From Caballeronia jiangsuensis (GTDB lineage: Bacteria; Pseudomonadota; Gammaproteobacteria; Burkholderiales; Burkholderiaceae): a stretch of DNA of 59,621 nucleotides. The translations under genes were made by a program, and so were the position numbers. The notes beneath the pieces were generated by a model. The model was not told where the DNA came from. It searched no databases and saw only the letters and a program-made list of their open reading frames with translations. Below, one piece after another: positions 37,343-47,634 of the stretch. Position 1 is the first letter of the stretch; each line of letters starts with the position of its first letter. The DNA is taken from contig JFHF01000048.1 in the NCBI GenBank assembly GCA_000648925.1, forward strand, positions 1-59,621. The letters are read 5' to 3'.

Positions 37343-37711
37343 ATGGCAACCCACGATAAAGTCGGCCCAAAGCGTCATGTCGTCGGCGCGCACTACGGTC
37401 TGAAAGACTGGCTCGGCCAGCGCGTCACCGCCGTCGTCATGGCCGTGTACACGCTCGTTCTCCTCTTCTGGTTCTTTGCCGCGCACAACTTCTCCTATGA
37501 AGGCTGGGCGGGCATTTTCGCAACCCAGTGGATGAAGCTCGCCACCTTCGTCGCCCTGCTCTCGCTCTCCTATCACGCGTGGGTCGGCATTCGCGATATC
37601 TGGATGGATTACGTGAAGCCGACGGGCATTCGCCTGCTGCTTCAGGTGTTGACCATCCTCTGGCTCGTCGGATGCGCCGGCTACGCTGCACAGATTCTCT
37701 GGAGAGTTTAA
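37343..37711 (+). CDS. sdhD: succinate dehydrogenase membrane anchor subunit
   Basis: 122 residues, three membrane helices. The family pattern is GLKDWLGQRVTAVVMAVYT near the start and LSLSYHAWVGIRDIWMDYV, with the haem-side His in YHAW. The start is 4 nt past the sdhC stop, so the two are translationally linked. Confidence 0.95.
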   Translation: MATHDKVGPKRHVVGAHYGLKDWLGQRVTAVVMAVYTLVLLFWFFAAHNFSYEGWAGIFATQWMKLATFVALLSLSYHAWVGIRDIWMDYVKPTGIRLLLQVLTILWLVGCAGYAAQILWRV

Positions 37712-37716
37712 AGAAC

Positions 37717-39492
37717 ATGGCTGCAATCAAGACTTCCCTGCCGCGTCGCCGTTTCGACGTGGTCATCGTCGGCGCGGGCGGATCGGGCATGCGCGCATCG
37801 CTCCAGCTCGCGCGTGCGGGTTTGTCCGTCGCGGTGCTGTCGAAGGTGTTCCCGACCCGTTCGCACACGGTCGCGGCGCAAGGCGGCATCGGCGCATCGC
37901 TCGGCAATATGAGCGAAGACAACTGGCATTACCACTTCTACGACACCATCAAGGGTTCCGACTGGCTCGGCGACCAGGACGCCATCGAGTTCATGTGCCG
38001 CGAAGCACCGAACGCGGTGTATGAGCTGGAACACATGGGCATGCCGTTCGACCGTAATGCGGATGGCACCATTTATCAGCGCCCGTTCGGCGGCCACACG
38101 GCCAACTACGGCGAGAAGCCGGTTCAGCGCGCCTGCGCCGCCGCCGACCGTACCGGCCACGCGCTCCTGCACACGCTGTATCAGCAGAACGTCGCAGCGA
38201 AGACGCACTTCTTCGTCGAATGGATGGCGCTGGATTTGATCCGCGACGCCGAAGGCGATGTGCTCGGCGTCACCGCGCTCGAAATGGAAACCGGCGAGGT
38301 CTATATCCTCGAAGGCAAGACCACGCTGTTCGCCACGGGCGGCGCGGGCCGGATCTTCGCGGCATCGACGAATGCGTTCATCAACACGGGCGACGGTCTG
38401 GGCATGGCGGCACGCTCGGGCATCGCGCTGCAGGACATGGAGTTCTGGCAGTTCCACCCGACCGGCGTAGCCGGCGCGGGCGTGCTGATCACCGAAGGCG
38501 TGCGCGGCGAAGGCGGCATTCTGCGTAATTCGAACGGCGACCGCTTCATGGAGCGCTATGCGCCGACGCTGAAGGATCTGGCGCCGCGCGACTTCGTTTC
38601 GCGTTCAATGGACCAGGAAATCAAGGAAGGCCGCGGCGTGGGTCCGAACAAGGATCACGTGCTGCTGGACCTGTCGCACATCGGCGCCGAGACGATTATG
38701 AAGCGTCTGCCGTCGATCCGCGAAATCGCGCTGAAATTCGCCAACGTGGACTGCATCAAAGAGCCGATTCCGGTGGTGCCGACCATCCACTATCAGATGG
38801 GCGGAATCCCGACGAACATGCACGGCCAGGTGGTCGGCACGGCGAAGGGCTACAACGATCCCATCAACGGTTTCTATGCCGTGGGCGAATGCTCGTGCGT
38901 GTCGGTGCACGGTGCGAACCGTCTCGGCACGAACTCGCTGCTCGACCTCGTGGTGTTCGGCCGTGCGGCCGGCAACCACATCATCAAGCATGCGAAGGAA
39001 CTGAAAGAGCACAAGCCGCTGCCGGCCGATGCCGCCGACTTCGCCATGGAACGTCTCGCAGTGCTGGAAAAGTCCACGTCGGGCGAGTACACGCAGAACA
39101 TCGCGAACGACATCCGTGGAACCATGCAGAAGCATGCTGGCGTGTTCCGTACCTCGGCGCTGCTGGAAGAAGGCGTCGGGCAGATCGCGGAACTGGCAGA
39201 GCGCGCGAAGCACGTGCATCTGAAGGACAAGTCGAAGGTGTTCAACACCGCGAAGGTGGAAGCGCTCGAACTGGCGAACCTGATCGAAGTCGCGCGCGCG
39301 ACGATGGTTTCGGCAGAGGCGCGCAAGGAAAGCCGCGGCGCGCATGCGCAGAGCGACTACGAGCATCGCGATGACGAGAACTGGATGCGCCACACGCTGT
39401 GGTTCAGCGAACGCAACCGCCTCGAATACAAGCCGGTGCAAATGAAGCCGCTGACGGTTGAATCGGTGCCGCCGAAGGCGCGTACCTTCTAA
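37717..39492 (+). CDS. sdhA: succinate dehydrogenase flavoprotein subunit
   Basis: 591 residues, the normal length. FAD binding is at the N-terminus (FDVVIVGAGGSGMRASLQL) with the covalent-FAD His in TRSHTVAAQGGIGA. The succinate site shows EFWQFHPTGV, LAPRDFVSRSMD with the catalytic Arg, and HGANRLGTNSLLDL. It oxidises succinate to fumarate on the cytoplasmic side and passes electrons to SdhB. The start is 5 nt past sdhD. All key residues are present, so the enzyme should work. Confidence 0.97.
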   Translation: MAAIKTSLPRRRFDVVIVGAGGSGMRASLQLARAGLSVAVLSKVFPTRSHTVAAQGGIGASLGNMSEDNWHYHFYDTIKGSDWLGDQDAIEFMCREAPNAVYELEHMGMPFDRNADGTIYQRPFGGHTANYGEKPVQRACAAADRTGHALLHTLYQQNVAAKTHFFVEWMALDLIRDAEGDVLGVTALEMETGEVYILEGKTTLFATGGAGRIFAASTNAFINTGDGLGMAARSGIALQDMEFWQFHPTGVAGAGVLITEGVRGEGGILRNSNGDRFMERYAPTLKDLAPRDFVSRSMDQEIKEGRGVGPNKDHVLLDLSHIGAETIMKRLPSIREIALKFANVDCIKEPIPVVPTIHYQMGGIPTNMHGQVVGTAKGYNDPINGFYAVGECSCVSVHGANRLGTNSLLDLVVFGRAAGNHIIKHAKELKEHKPLPADAADFAMERLAVLEKSTSGEYTQNIANDIRGTMQKHAGVFRTSALLEEGVGQIAELAERAKHVHLKDKSKVFNTAKVEALELANLIEVARATMVSAEARKESRGAHAQSDYEHRDDENWMRHTLWFSERNRLEYKPVQMKPLTVESVPPKARTF

Positions 39493-39508
39493 GGGCAAGG
39501 GAATCGAA

Positions 39509-40210
39509 ATGGCAAAACGTACTTTTGAAGTCTACCGCTACGATCCGGACAAAGACGCGGCTCCGCGCATGCAGACGTATGAGCTCGAACTCGAGCACGA
39601 ACGCATGCTGCTGGACGCGCTGGTCAAGCTGAAGTCGGTCGATGAAACCCTGTCGTTCCGCCGCTCGTGCCGCGAAGGCGTATGCGGTTCGGACGCAATG
39701 AACATCAACGGCAAGAACGGGCTCGCCTGCCTGACCAACCTGAACGACCTGCCGCAGAAAATTGTCCTGCGTCCCCTGCCGGGCTTACCGGTCGTGCGCG
39801 ATGTGATCTGCGACTTCACGCAGTTCTTCAACCAGTATCATTCGATCAAGCCATACCTGATCAACAATACGCCGCCGCCGGAAAAAGAACGTCTGCAATC
39901 GCCGGTCGAGCGCGATGAGCTCGACGGCCTGTACGAGTGCATTCTGTGCGCGAGTTGCTCGACGTCGTGCCCGAGCTTCTGGTGGAATCCGGACAAATTC
40001 GTCGGGCCGGCCGGTCTGCTGCAAGCCTATCGCTTCATTGCGGACAGCCGCGATGAAGCGACCGGTGAGCGTCTGGACAATCTGGAAGATCCATATCGTC
40101 TGTTCCGTTGCCATACGATTATGAACTGCGTCGATGTGTGCCCGAAGGGCCTCAATCCAACCAAGGCGATCGGCAAGATCAAGGAATTGATGGTGCGGCG
40201 TGCCGTATGA
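39509..40210 (+). CDS. sdhB: succinate dehydrogenase iron-sulfur subunit
   Basis: 233 residues carrying three clusters. SCREGVCGSDAMNINGKNGL is the [2Fe-2S] site; CILCASCSTSCPSFWW and CHTIMNCVDVCPKGLNP hold the [4Fe-4S] and [3Fe-4S] clusters. ATG 39509 lies 16 bp past sdhA with a GGGAA site. It ends the operon; no sdhE or gltA follows. Confidence 0.97.
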   Translation: MAKRTFEVYRYDPDKDAAPRMQTYELELEHERMLLDALVKLKSVDETLSFRRSCREGVCGSDAMNINGKNGLACLTNLNDLPQKIVLRPLPGLPVVRDVICDFTQFFNQYHSIKPYLINNTPPPEKERLQSPVERDELDGLYECILCASCSTSCPSFWWNPDKFVGPAGLLQAYRFIADSRDEATGERLDNLEDPYRLFRCHTIMNCVDVCPKGLNPTKAIGKIKELMVRRAV

Positions 40211-40527
40211 ACATCAAGCTTTGCGGTAAGCGACGCTAAGATGTCACGAAATACTGCGCGGATGTTCACGGGGGAACTACATGACGGCGTGCACCGGGCG
40301 GGCGACGCGCGATGCACTCCTTATTGCGTTGGTTCGCCGGCACATTGAGCGATTCAGCAGGCCTCGGGGTAGGCCTGCCGACCCGAGACAGTCCAATTCG
40401 TAATTCTGTGCGTGGGCAGCTTCGGTAAGGTGAAAGCAATCTTACGTGTGACGCTGTTCCCACACGAAAATCCGGATACCTAATTTCGAGTCAGGTCGCG
40501 CACGAAGATCGTCGTTCTCACTCTCCA
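40211..40527. other. intergenic after sdhB with a hairpin
   Basis: GCAGGCCT (40357-40364) and AGGCCTGC (40371-40378) form a perfect 8-bp stem with a 6-nt loop, about 150 bp past sdhB. It could end sdh transcription but has no T-tract. No gene is seen here. Confidence 0.45.
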
Positions 40528-43101
40528 TCAGTTTGGATCGATTGGCACCGGAGGTTTTACCGATACCACAGGCACAGGCAGAGCTGGCTCATCCGAGTCG
40601 CCGTCCTCGTTCAAGTCCAGGCGCGGAGGATTTCTGCATTCAAGATTGACCAGACGGCATATTGATGGAACCTGCATCGTCACAGATTTCATGATTAGCG
40701 CAGCGGCGCGAGACCCCGTGTACCATCCAAGCGGTGGTACCTGAGCTTGATGCACGCGTGCACATTGAGTCTTGTCGTGTTTGGTCACCTTAAAAACCTG
40801 CTCTAGATCCAATGTAGCTTGGAGAGAGCATCGCCCTGAGTTCTGAGCGTCGGCACTGCAAGGCGGAACGATATCGATGAGCTGCTGAGAGGCTAAGCTC
40901 GCGCGTGCCGAGCGCGATAACAGCAGCGCCTCGACCGCGACAGGAATGACGGATTCATGAGAACTCAGTCCGCAGAATTTGCCGTGTTCGGGCGGGTTCC
41001 CGTCGATTTCCAATAGCCTCGAATCGGAGTCCCGGAGTTTGTCTTCGCCGACCTGATAGCGCAGCGTTTGACCACCTGAATCATCTGCGTAGCCGCCATC
41101 AACTAACACCGCCAATTCTTCCTCTGCTGGGAAGGCTCCGGGCGGCGTGATGAGCGGAAAACGAGCACTATGTAGAACTGCTTGCCCCACAGTAAGCGCA
41201 CCACACAAAGTCGGATCATCCTTGTAAGCATTCGGAACGGAGCCATATTCGCAGTCAGGCATGTCCGCAACCTTGTTTGAGAACCAAACTATCCCGCCGT
41301 GTTCCGAATCGGTCGCGTTGAAATAGACAGTGGGCTGGATCTGCATGCTACCGGTTAAATCTCGCAACGGCATGTTGAGCGCTTCGGGTTTGTCGTCCTT
41401 GAAAAATGGAAGGATGGCACGCGCGATCGTCGGTTCCTTCTCTTGCCGATAAAGATCTGACTGGACGATTGAAACTTTTAGTGCATCGTTCCAACTGTCG
41501 AGTAGCGCCATGCCTCGCCCCGGTTTCACGAATGGTACGAGATCAAGCGTGACACCTCGCACGATTGTCGCCGACAAATGATCCTGTACCAGCGCACGGT
41601 TGACCGCGTCAAGCAGGGGCGTTTCCGTGGGCACAGCACCAGGCGTACAGTGGTCCCACATTTTTCGATTGGTTTGCCAGGCATGCTGCACGAGTTCCTG
41701 CCGTGTCACGAGATAAGCCGCTATGCCGAGACTACCGCCGGACACACTGCTGGTCGCAGCAATGTGCTCCCCGAACATTCCACAGGACGCGTCGTCAGCC
41801 AATGCGAGCAACTGAGCGGTAAAGATTGCAGCTCGCACGCCGCCGCCGGACGCTGTAATGTACAAGCGAGGATGGATCTCGATGGCCGCTTGGCGCAACG
41901 GCAATGATGGGAAAACGCGCGGATTATCGCGAGCGTCCAAGCTCTTTCCGTTGGATTCTCGGCCGGCCGCCGTAGCCTTCGACCCCCATACTGGAACTTC
42001 GCTCGCCGGGCCACGCGTACTTTCATGTGGCATTCGGCGAAGCGCTTGCTGCTCGAACGCTTCTCTGCCGATGTTCCGCTTGGCTACCATGCCGATGGGA
42101 ACGATCAGGAGTAAAACAACAGCCGTCGTAAAGCCAGGGACGCATTGCGTGGCCCAACTCAGCGCGAGTTGCAGGCCCGTCAGGAACATCACGAGCGCAG
42201 CGAGGGAACCGATGATAGCGGATGCCGAACCGATGCTGCGCGCTATCCCGCTTGGCGAAAGCGCAAGGAAGCCTAGCGCAATGAACCCGGCGAGCGTGAG
42301 CACGCCGACGCGTCCAAGTACTCGACGCAGAGGCACGTCGCGAGTTTTGACAAGGGTGCCCTTGCCACGTCCATTGATTGCGACGCGTCTGAGAACTAAC
42401 ACTGCCAGCAAGCAGGCTGGGAGAAGCGCTGCGATCACACTGACCACAAAGACTTTACGCGGGCCATCAGCCGCAGCAAAACAAATTACCGACACTAAGT
42501 AAAGCAGCACAGCGGGCGTCACGGCGTATACTTGCCAAGATGACGGCCCATCCAGAAAGCGTTTAAGGGTAACCGCTGCAACCAGCACCGGAGCTATGAG
42601 TCCCAGTCCGACGATTGCAATGACAACTCTGCCCGGATAGTGGTTTAGATGCACGTAGTTAGCAAAGATTAGCGCACCCATTGACGCGGCCAGCGAGGCG
42701 ACGCCCAGAGCACGCGGCAGCCACGTCACGGCGTACCTGATCTGACGGCCCGCATACCTGCCACCAGGTCTTGTCCACGCGGCCGGTGAAATCAATCTAA
42801 ACTGCACCGTACATAAGAGTCGCGCCGAATACCATATTGAAAGAGCAAGTAGTATCGACGTTAGGAAATAGGACATTAAAGCCGTTGCATTCACGATGCT
42901 CAGCAATGAGCGATGCACCTCTTGATGGGTATTGAAGTCAGCCTCAATCAAGCCGTGAAGAACTTCCTGGCTCTGCGGCACAGCATAAAAAAACACAGCT
43001 AGTACCACGCAAGACGTGCTGGGAATCATCGACCGTTTAAGTCCCAGAAAGAGCCACGGCATTACCACTGCGAAAAGTCTCACTATCCAGGTCGGCTTCA
43101 T
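40528..43101 (-). CDS. membrane-anchored patatin-like phospholipase
   Basis: 857 residues. The first 350 contain about eight to nine hydrophobic segments, giving a multi-pass membrane domain. From about residue 410 comes a patatin/cPLA2-like domain: ITASGGGVRAAIFTAQLLAL (oxyanion Gly-rich loop), ATSSVSGGSLGIAAYL (nucleophile Ser) and VLVDGGYADDSGG (catalytic Asp of the dyad). The tail is Pro-rich and acidic. Patatin-like enzymes cleave acyl chains of phospholipids; a large membrane domain in front is unusual. It is convergent with sdhB. Confidence 0.8.
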   Translation of the reverse strand: MKPTWIVRLFAVVMPWLFLGLKRSMIPSTSCVVLAVFFYAVPQSQEVLHGLIEADFNTHQEVHRSLLSIVNATALMSYFLTSILLALSIWYSARLLCTVQFRLISPAAWTRPGGRYAGRQIRYAVTWLPRALGVASLAASMGALIFANYVHLNHYPGRVVIAIVGLGLIAPVLVAAVTLKRFLDGPSSWQVYAVTPAVLLYLVSVICFAAADGPRKVFVVSVIAALLPACLLAVLVLRRVAINGRGKGTLVKTRDVPLRRVLGRVGVLTLAGFIALGFLALSPSGIARSIGSASAIIGSLAALVMFLTGLQLALSWATQCVPGFTTAVVLLLIVPIGMVAKRNIGREAFEQQALRRMPHESTRGPASEVPVWGSKATAAGRESNGKSLDARDNPRVFPSLPLRQAAIEIHPRLYITASGGGVRAAIFTAQLLALADDASCGMFGEHIAATSSVSGGSLGIAAYLVTRQELVQHAWQTNRKMWDHCTPGAVPTETPLLDAVNRALVQDHLSATIVRGVTLDLVPFVKPGRGMALLDSWNDALKVSIVQSDLYRQEKEPTIARAILPFFKDDKPEALNMPLRDLTGSMQIQPTVYFNATDSEHGGIVWFSNKVADMPDCEYGSVPNAYKDDPTLCGALTVGQAVLHSARFPLITPPGAFPAEEELAVLVDGGYADDSGGQTLRYQVGEDKLRDSDSRLLEIDGNPPEHGKFCGLSSHESVIPVAVEALLLSRSARASLASQQLIDIVPPCSADAQNSGRCSLQATLDLEQVFKVTKHDKTQCARVHQAQVPPLGWYTGSRAAALIMKSVTMQVPSICRLVNLECRNPPRLDLNEDGDSDEPALPVPVVSVKPPVPIDPN

Positions 43102-44134
43102 GGTTTTCCTCGTGTTAACGATCTCTCCGGAAGAGTTGGATTTTTTCGACTGGGCCTATGCAGTTATGTGAAGCGACTACCATTCCGGAATAGAGCTATT
43201 CATGGATTCGAAAGCTGAAAAAGGATCGACGCAGGCTCGTTCTGCCCAAAACATAAATGAGGGCCTTGTCCCTTACGCGGATGTCCCTGCAGATCCGCCC
43301 GGCGATGGCGAAATGCCTATCGGCGCCTCAAGAGGGCGATGCGCTCGAAATGAAGGTGTACGATCGTTGGCAGAACGTCGCGCCTGCGTCGCGCCAGCGG
43401 AGCCTGATGCGACCACGGCAGTATTAGGAGATGTTTGGACATGGTAGGACTCGCTCGATAATGAGGTTGGCGAGACTGATGCATGCCGACTGCCAAGCCT
43501 TCACGGCAGGCGAAAATCAATTGCGACATCGGTTTGCATGCATCCAAACGCAGGGCCGCGTCAGACAAACTTGACGTTAGTCAAACGGCTTCTTCGCAGA
43601 GTAGCGAGGACGCGCGATGCTTTGAGCGATGCGCGAGTGCGCTCGACAATTTGACTCCGATGGGTGCTCGCAAGAGTCGGACGATGCATCGGAAATTTCG
43701 GCGCGTGCTCAAACCTTAGGACTTTCCTCGAGTCGCCAAAACCCCCGTTAGAAGGGAGTCCAATACACCCATCGGGAGGGATATCGTATCGGGCAAGCAA
43801 CACGACCGGAAAAGCGTAAGGATGGCGTCGACTGAGTCGAGTCGAGCACTGACAGGCCCGTGCGCTTCGCCGCCTGCTCAGTTCGAGAGGAGATTGGCTT
43901 GAGATTTGTGCAGACGCAACTTGATCATCAGATCTTCATTCAACCGAAAACTTGGTCCGAAGCGAATTCATGTACGTCCGACGCAACCCGAAAATCAGGT
44001 TGCGTCGGCGCAGAACAGGGCTGGTTCCCCTCTCTACGTCACGAATGGCCAGCAACAGCTGTTGCGCTGAGACGTTCCCCCAGATGAAACCGCGTCCCGC
44101 GAATTGTCGCTAGACGCACAGAATGTGGGATCGC
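43102..44134. other. about 1 kb without a recognised gene
   Basis: An 81-codon frame at 43202-43447 begins MDSKAEKGSTQ but has no family pattern and low-complexity composition. The region holds the patatin promoter and a strong hairpin near the porin end. Decayed DNA is possible. Confidence 0.4.
43978..44008 (-). terminator. 11-bp hairpin downstream of the second porin
   Basis: CCGACGCAACC and GGTTGCGTCGG are perfect arms with a 9-nt loop, about 130 bp past the porin stop. No T-tract follows on the minus strand, so it may be an RNA-stabilising or factor-assisted terminator. Confidence 0.5.
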
Positions 44135-45265
44135 TCAAAAACTCTGCCGAATGCCCACCATAGCGCCAAGCTGACCAATACCAGGGGCCGGGGTCGTACC
44201 GCCACCTCCGGCGCTTACTGAAAAGCGCGCGCGTTCGCTGTTCCACAGATATGCGGCCTTCGCATACACAGCAGTCCGCTTAGACAGCAGATAAGTCGCG
44301 CGGATTGTCGTCATCGTTGCCCGCGCGTCTTGCTGTTGCACGATGTCCCGATAAGCCTCCCCGTCAATGATGAGCGAAGGGGTGACGGCATACTGCGCAC
44401 CTAAATAAAAGAGATTCGACCGAACGCTTGCAATTGTTGTGTCAGGCTCGACGCGTCGACCAATCCAACCACCGCCAAGTTTGACGCCCCATAAGCGAAC
44501 GTAGCCATTTGCCTGAATCCGACTGTCCTTGGCGTTGCTCGTCGCAATTGGGAAAGGTGTAAGACCGTCGAAAAAGTTTGCGGCGGCGTTTGTGCCTCCC
44601 CTTTGCTCATCGTACGCTGTTGCTAGACCGAAGTTCGCGCTGTCATACTTGAGCATCGCGCTCCACTGTCTACATTGATTCACGTCTCCTGGTACCTCGC
44701 CGGCACAAGTACCTTGCCCGGGGGAATTGCCTGTGCCAGCACTGTCGCGCCCGAACGAATAGGTTGCGCCAACAGTCAAGCCGTAAAAGGTTCCGCGATA
44801 TGCGACGGTGTTGTCACTCCGCGCGTTAGGAAGATACGAATCAAGCGCTCCTATCCCATGAATGTCGGGACCAAGCATATCGGCGTCGGTGAGCACCCAG
44901 TAAGTCATGGTGTACTGGCGGCCAAAGGTTAGCGCCCCCCAGTTTCCCTGCAAGCCGACGAAAGCCTGCCGTCCAAACAACCTGCCGCCTTGACCCATAT
45001 CCCCTCCACGCAAGTTGAATCCACTCTCAAGCGTGAAGATGGTAGATAGGCCGCCACCTAGCTCCTCCTTGCCTTGAATACCCCAACGAGACGGGTATTC
45101 CCCAGAAATACCGGGCATTCGAACCACATAGTTACCCGCGGGATTAGCATGTGAAACAAACTCCACACCGGTATCCACAATGCCATATAGAGTGACACTG
45201 CTCTGCGCAAATGCAGAGACACTGAAGACTTCAAGTGCCAAGAATGAAATTAAAGCCTTCTTCAT
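44135..45265 (-). CDS. general diffusion porin (second, OmpC-like)
   Basis: 376 residues. Signal KKALISFLALEVFSVSAFAQ, then SSVTLYGIVDTGVEFVSH, SRWGIQGKEELGGGLSTIFTLESG, GGRLFGRQAFVGLQGNWG and a C-terminal Phe (GIRQSF). An outer-membrane trimeric barrel. Compared with the first porin it has an extra Cys-containing loop (GTCAGEVPGDVNQC) that may form a disulfide. It follows the AAHS transporter on the same strand and may bring in the same aromatic substrate. Confidence 0.9.
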   Translation of the reverse strand: MKKALISFLALEVFSVSAFAQSSVTLYGIVDTGVEFVSHANPAGNYVVRMPGISGEYPSRWGIQGKEELGGGLSTIFTLESGFNLRGGDMGQGGRLFGRQAFVGLQGNWGALTFGRQYTMTYWVLTDADMLGPDIHGIGALDSYLPNARSDNTVAYRGTFYGLTVGATYSFGRDSAGTGNSPGQGTCAGEVPGDVNQCRQWSAMLKYDSANFGLATAYDEQRGGTNAAANFFDGLTPFPIATSNAKDSRIQANGYVRLWGVKLGGGWIGRRVEPDTTIASVRSNLFYLGAQYAVTPSLIIDGEAYRDIVQQQDARATMTTIRATYLLSKRTAVYAKAAYLWNSERARFSVSAGGGGTTPAPGIGQLGAMVGIRQSF

Positions 45266-45584
45266 ACTATCTCCTAAACCGACTTGTTTGATTTATATAT
45301 AAAAGAACAGGGAAAGCGGGCCGAGATCGGACACCACCCCCATCGCGCAACCGAGGCGCGCAGAGCCTTCTCCAAAGAGGATTTTTGAAGCGAATCGAGG
45401 AAAAGATGCGCGCGCAGGATGCAGACAGCGAAGGGTCCTAGCGGCGCCGGACGTTTCAGTCCAATGCGCAAAAAACTCCTAAACTTCTTTCCGAGAGAGC
45501 GGAATGCTTAGTTTCGAGAATCCCTCGCTCCGAATGAAGCTACGGCATGCCTATAGATCACCAATTCAGCAATGCTCGTGGCAT

Positions 45585-46952
45585 TCAGTGCGCAAGATAC
45601 TTGCCCTCGTTCGACGTATCATCGTTCGCACCAAGCCGTCCCGAGATCGCACGTTTCGCTACAAGCGCGCCAGATGCGATTAAACCCGCAATGGCAACGA
45701 CTGTAAAAATGCCTGCAAGAGTAAATTGGTGGCGCGATAGTTCAGCAACAAGAAACGAGCCGGCAATGCCGCCAAATCGCCCGACGCCCAGCATCCAGGC
45801 GACACCGGTGCCGCGCCCGGAAGTCGGGTAGAACGCTGCCGCGAGCGATGGCATGGATGCAAGGCTAGTGTTCACCAACAACCCCGCCACAAGTACCGCG
45901 AGCATCAACATCGCTGTCTGCCCCCCTAGTGCGTGACCTACCGCATACACGCTAATCGCACCCAAAGCAAAACAAGTCGCGACGACGCGGTCGGCGTCGA
46001 AGCGGTCCATCAACATTCCGCACAAAACAGTTCCTACACCACCAAGCGGAAAAAGCGCCGAGATCATCGCTGCCTGATGCGGATTGAGGCCCGCATCTCT
46101 GAAGAGGAGCGGCATCCAGTTGACGAGTCCATAGAAAATGACCAGTCCCATGAAATAACAAACCCAAAGCATTACGGAACCAAAGATATGCTTCTTAGAC
46201 AGGACCGTGGCGACCCCTCCCTTTTGGTCTGACTTTGCAGCCTCGGCCATGGTGAAAGATGTAGCGCTTGCCGCGTTGGAATTGATACGTACCAGGATCG
46301 ATCGAATACGTTCGGCTGAAACTCCCTTTGACACTAGAAATCGGATTGACTCAGGCATAAAAGCGAGCAGCGCAACAGCGAGGACGAGAGGAACTGCGCC
46401 ACCGAAGATCAAGACACCTCGCCAGCCAAACAGTGGAATCATCCATGCCGCCAGGAAGCCTCCAAACGCCGCTCCGAGCGGAAAACCGCAAAACATCAAA
46501 TTTACGATCGTAGCGCGCCTGCGTTCCGGACAAAACTCGCTCATCACCGTGCAAGCATTTGGCATTGCCGCGCCGAGCCCCACGCCCGTCACGAAGCGAA
46601 GAGCGGTGAGCTCACCTAGATTATTGGCAAACGCTGACGCCAAAGCTGCCCCGCCAAACAGAAGTACAGCAATAACAAGGACCATGCGGCGCCCCCAGGC
46701 ATCGGCGACAGGTCCTGAAATCAGCGCGCCTGCTGCCAAACCGAAAAGTGCAGCGCTTAAAACGGGAGCCAAAGCAGCCTTACTCAAATGCCACTCTGTC
46801 ACAAGCGACGGAGCGATAAAGCCGATCGCTGCCGTGTCGAACCCGTCCATCAACACGATGAGAAAACACATCGCAAAGATTAGCCATTGAAACGGTGAAA
46901 AACGGCTGCTATTAAGCAAGTCTTGAACATCCATTGTGCTCGTCTCTTCCAT
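45585..46952 (-). CDS. MFS transporter, aromatic acid:H+ symporter (AAHS) family
   Basis: 455 residues from ATG 46952, with GAGGATT upstream; the frame is open to 46982. Twelve helices expected. DGFDTAAIGFIAPSL in helix 1 carries the Asp motif of AAHS carriers such as PcaK and BenK, and ISGPVADAWGRRMVL is the loop 2-3 motif. Family members import benzoate-type acids. Position next to a Rieske-oxygenase operon and a porin suggests uptake of that operon's aromatic substrate; this is inference. Confidence 0.9.
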   Translation of the reverse strand: MEETSTMDVQDLLNSSRFSPFQWLIFAMCFLIVLMDGFDTAAIGFIAPSLVTEWHLSKAALAPVLSAALFGLAAGALISGPVADAWGRRMVLVIAVLLFGGAALASAFANNLGELTALRFVTGVGLGAAMPNACTVMSEFCPERRRATIVNLMFCGFPLGAAFGGFLAAWMIPLFGWRGVLIFGGAVPLVLAVALLAFMPESIRFLVSKGVSAERIRSILVRINSNAASATSFTMAEAAKSDQKGGVATVLSKKHIFGSVMLWVCYFMGLVIFYGLVNWMPLLFRDAGLNPHQAAMISALFPLGGVGTVLCGMLMDRFDADRVVATCFALGAISVYAVGHALGGQTAMLMLAVLVAGLLVNTSLASMPSLAAAFYPTSGRGTGVAWMLGVGRFGGIAGSFLVAELSRHQFTLAGIFTVVAIAGLIASGALVAKRAISGRLGANDDTSNEGKYLAH

Positions 46953-46982
46953 ATAATCCTCACATTCAGGTATGCAGATCAA

Positions 46983-47634
46983 CGCAGCGGTTCTGCGAAA
47001 ACCTTCATTCGCTAAATTCGCTTAGTTTGATTCGCCCTTTTGCATCAAAGGTCTTTTGATGCGCAGAGCTTAGAGTTGGCTATTCTTGGCAACAACCGGG
47101 TGAAGCACTGCTCAATTGCAGGGGCGTATCTTGACACTCTTCGAGGACCAACGAATTGCGTGCAATATCAACGAAGAACTCCAATTTTGCGCGACGTTGA
47201 CTTCAATTGCACTTCACCCCTGCCTTTCAGGAGACAGTTGAAATTTGAGCATCTTGCTTATGCATTGCCACACAGACTTCGATTTTTATGAAGCAGCTTA
47301 CTAACTTACCACCGAAGCTCAGGCGACAGGCGGTATCGGTGAAGCGACGGGCTTCCTCAATCGGGATGGCGCAGTTGAACGCTTCCCCTTTATATGCTTC
47401 TTGGGAGTCGAAAATTGCGTCAATTGGTCGTGGTCAAGCGAAAAGGCAGATAGCATTGGAGCCGCATTGAACCACTGTACCGCTTGGGGCAATTGTTTTT
47501 AGCTAGCGACTTGGCGACACTCCATTCTGCCGATGGCACACTCTACAAGGCGCTGATGGACATCGCCTGGGCAGTTCGATCAGACCTCGTCATCGCACGG
47601 CCCATTGCGTCGCGATATTAGGTAATGTGCAACG
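46983..47634. other. about 650 bp without a recognised gene
   Basis: Short plus-strand frames (for example 47040-47291) show no clear family. The DNA lies between the leftward LysR and AAHS genes and should hold the AAHS promoter. Fragments such as ADGTLYKALMDIAWAVRSD read like eroded coding sequence but were not identified. Confidence 0.35.

Noticed and set aside
37708..38457. Long minus-strand frame of 249 codons inside sdhA
   Set aside because: High GC third-position bias in sdhA creates open antisense frames; the translation is Arg/His/Ala-rich with no pattern.
38605..39498. Minus-strand frame of 297 codons inside sdhA
   Set aside because: Antisense shadow of sdhA with low-complexity Arg/His/Val-rich translation.
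43202..43447. 81-codon plus frame starting MDSKAEKG
   Set aside because: No family pattern, no convincing ribosome site and unusual composition; left as unassigned DNA.
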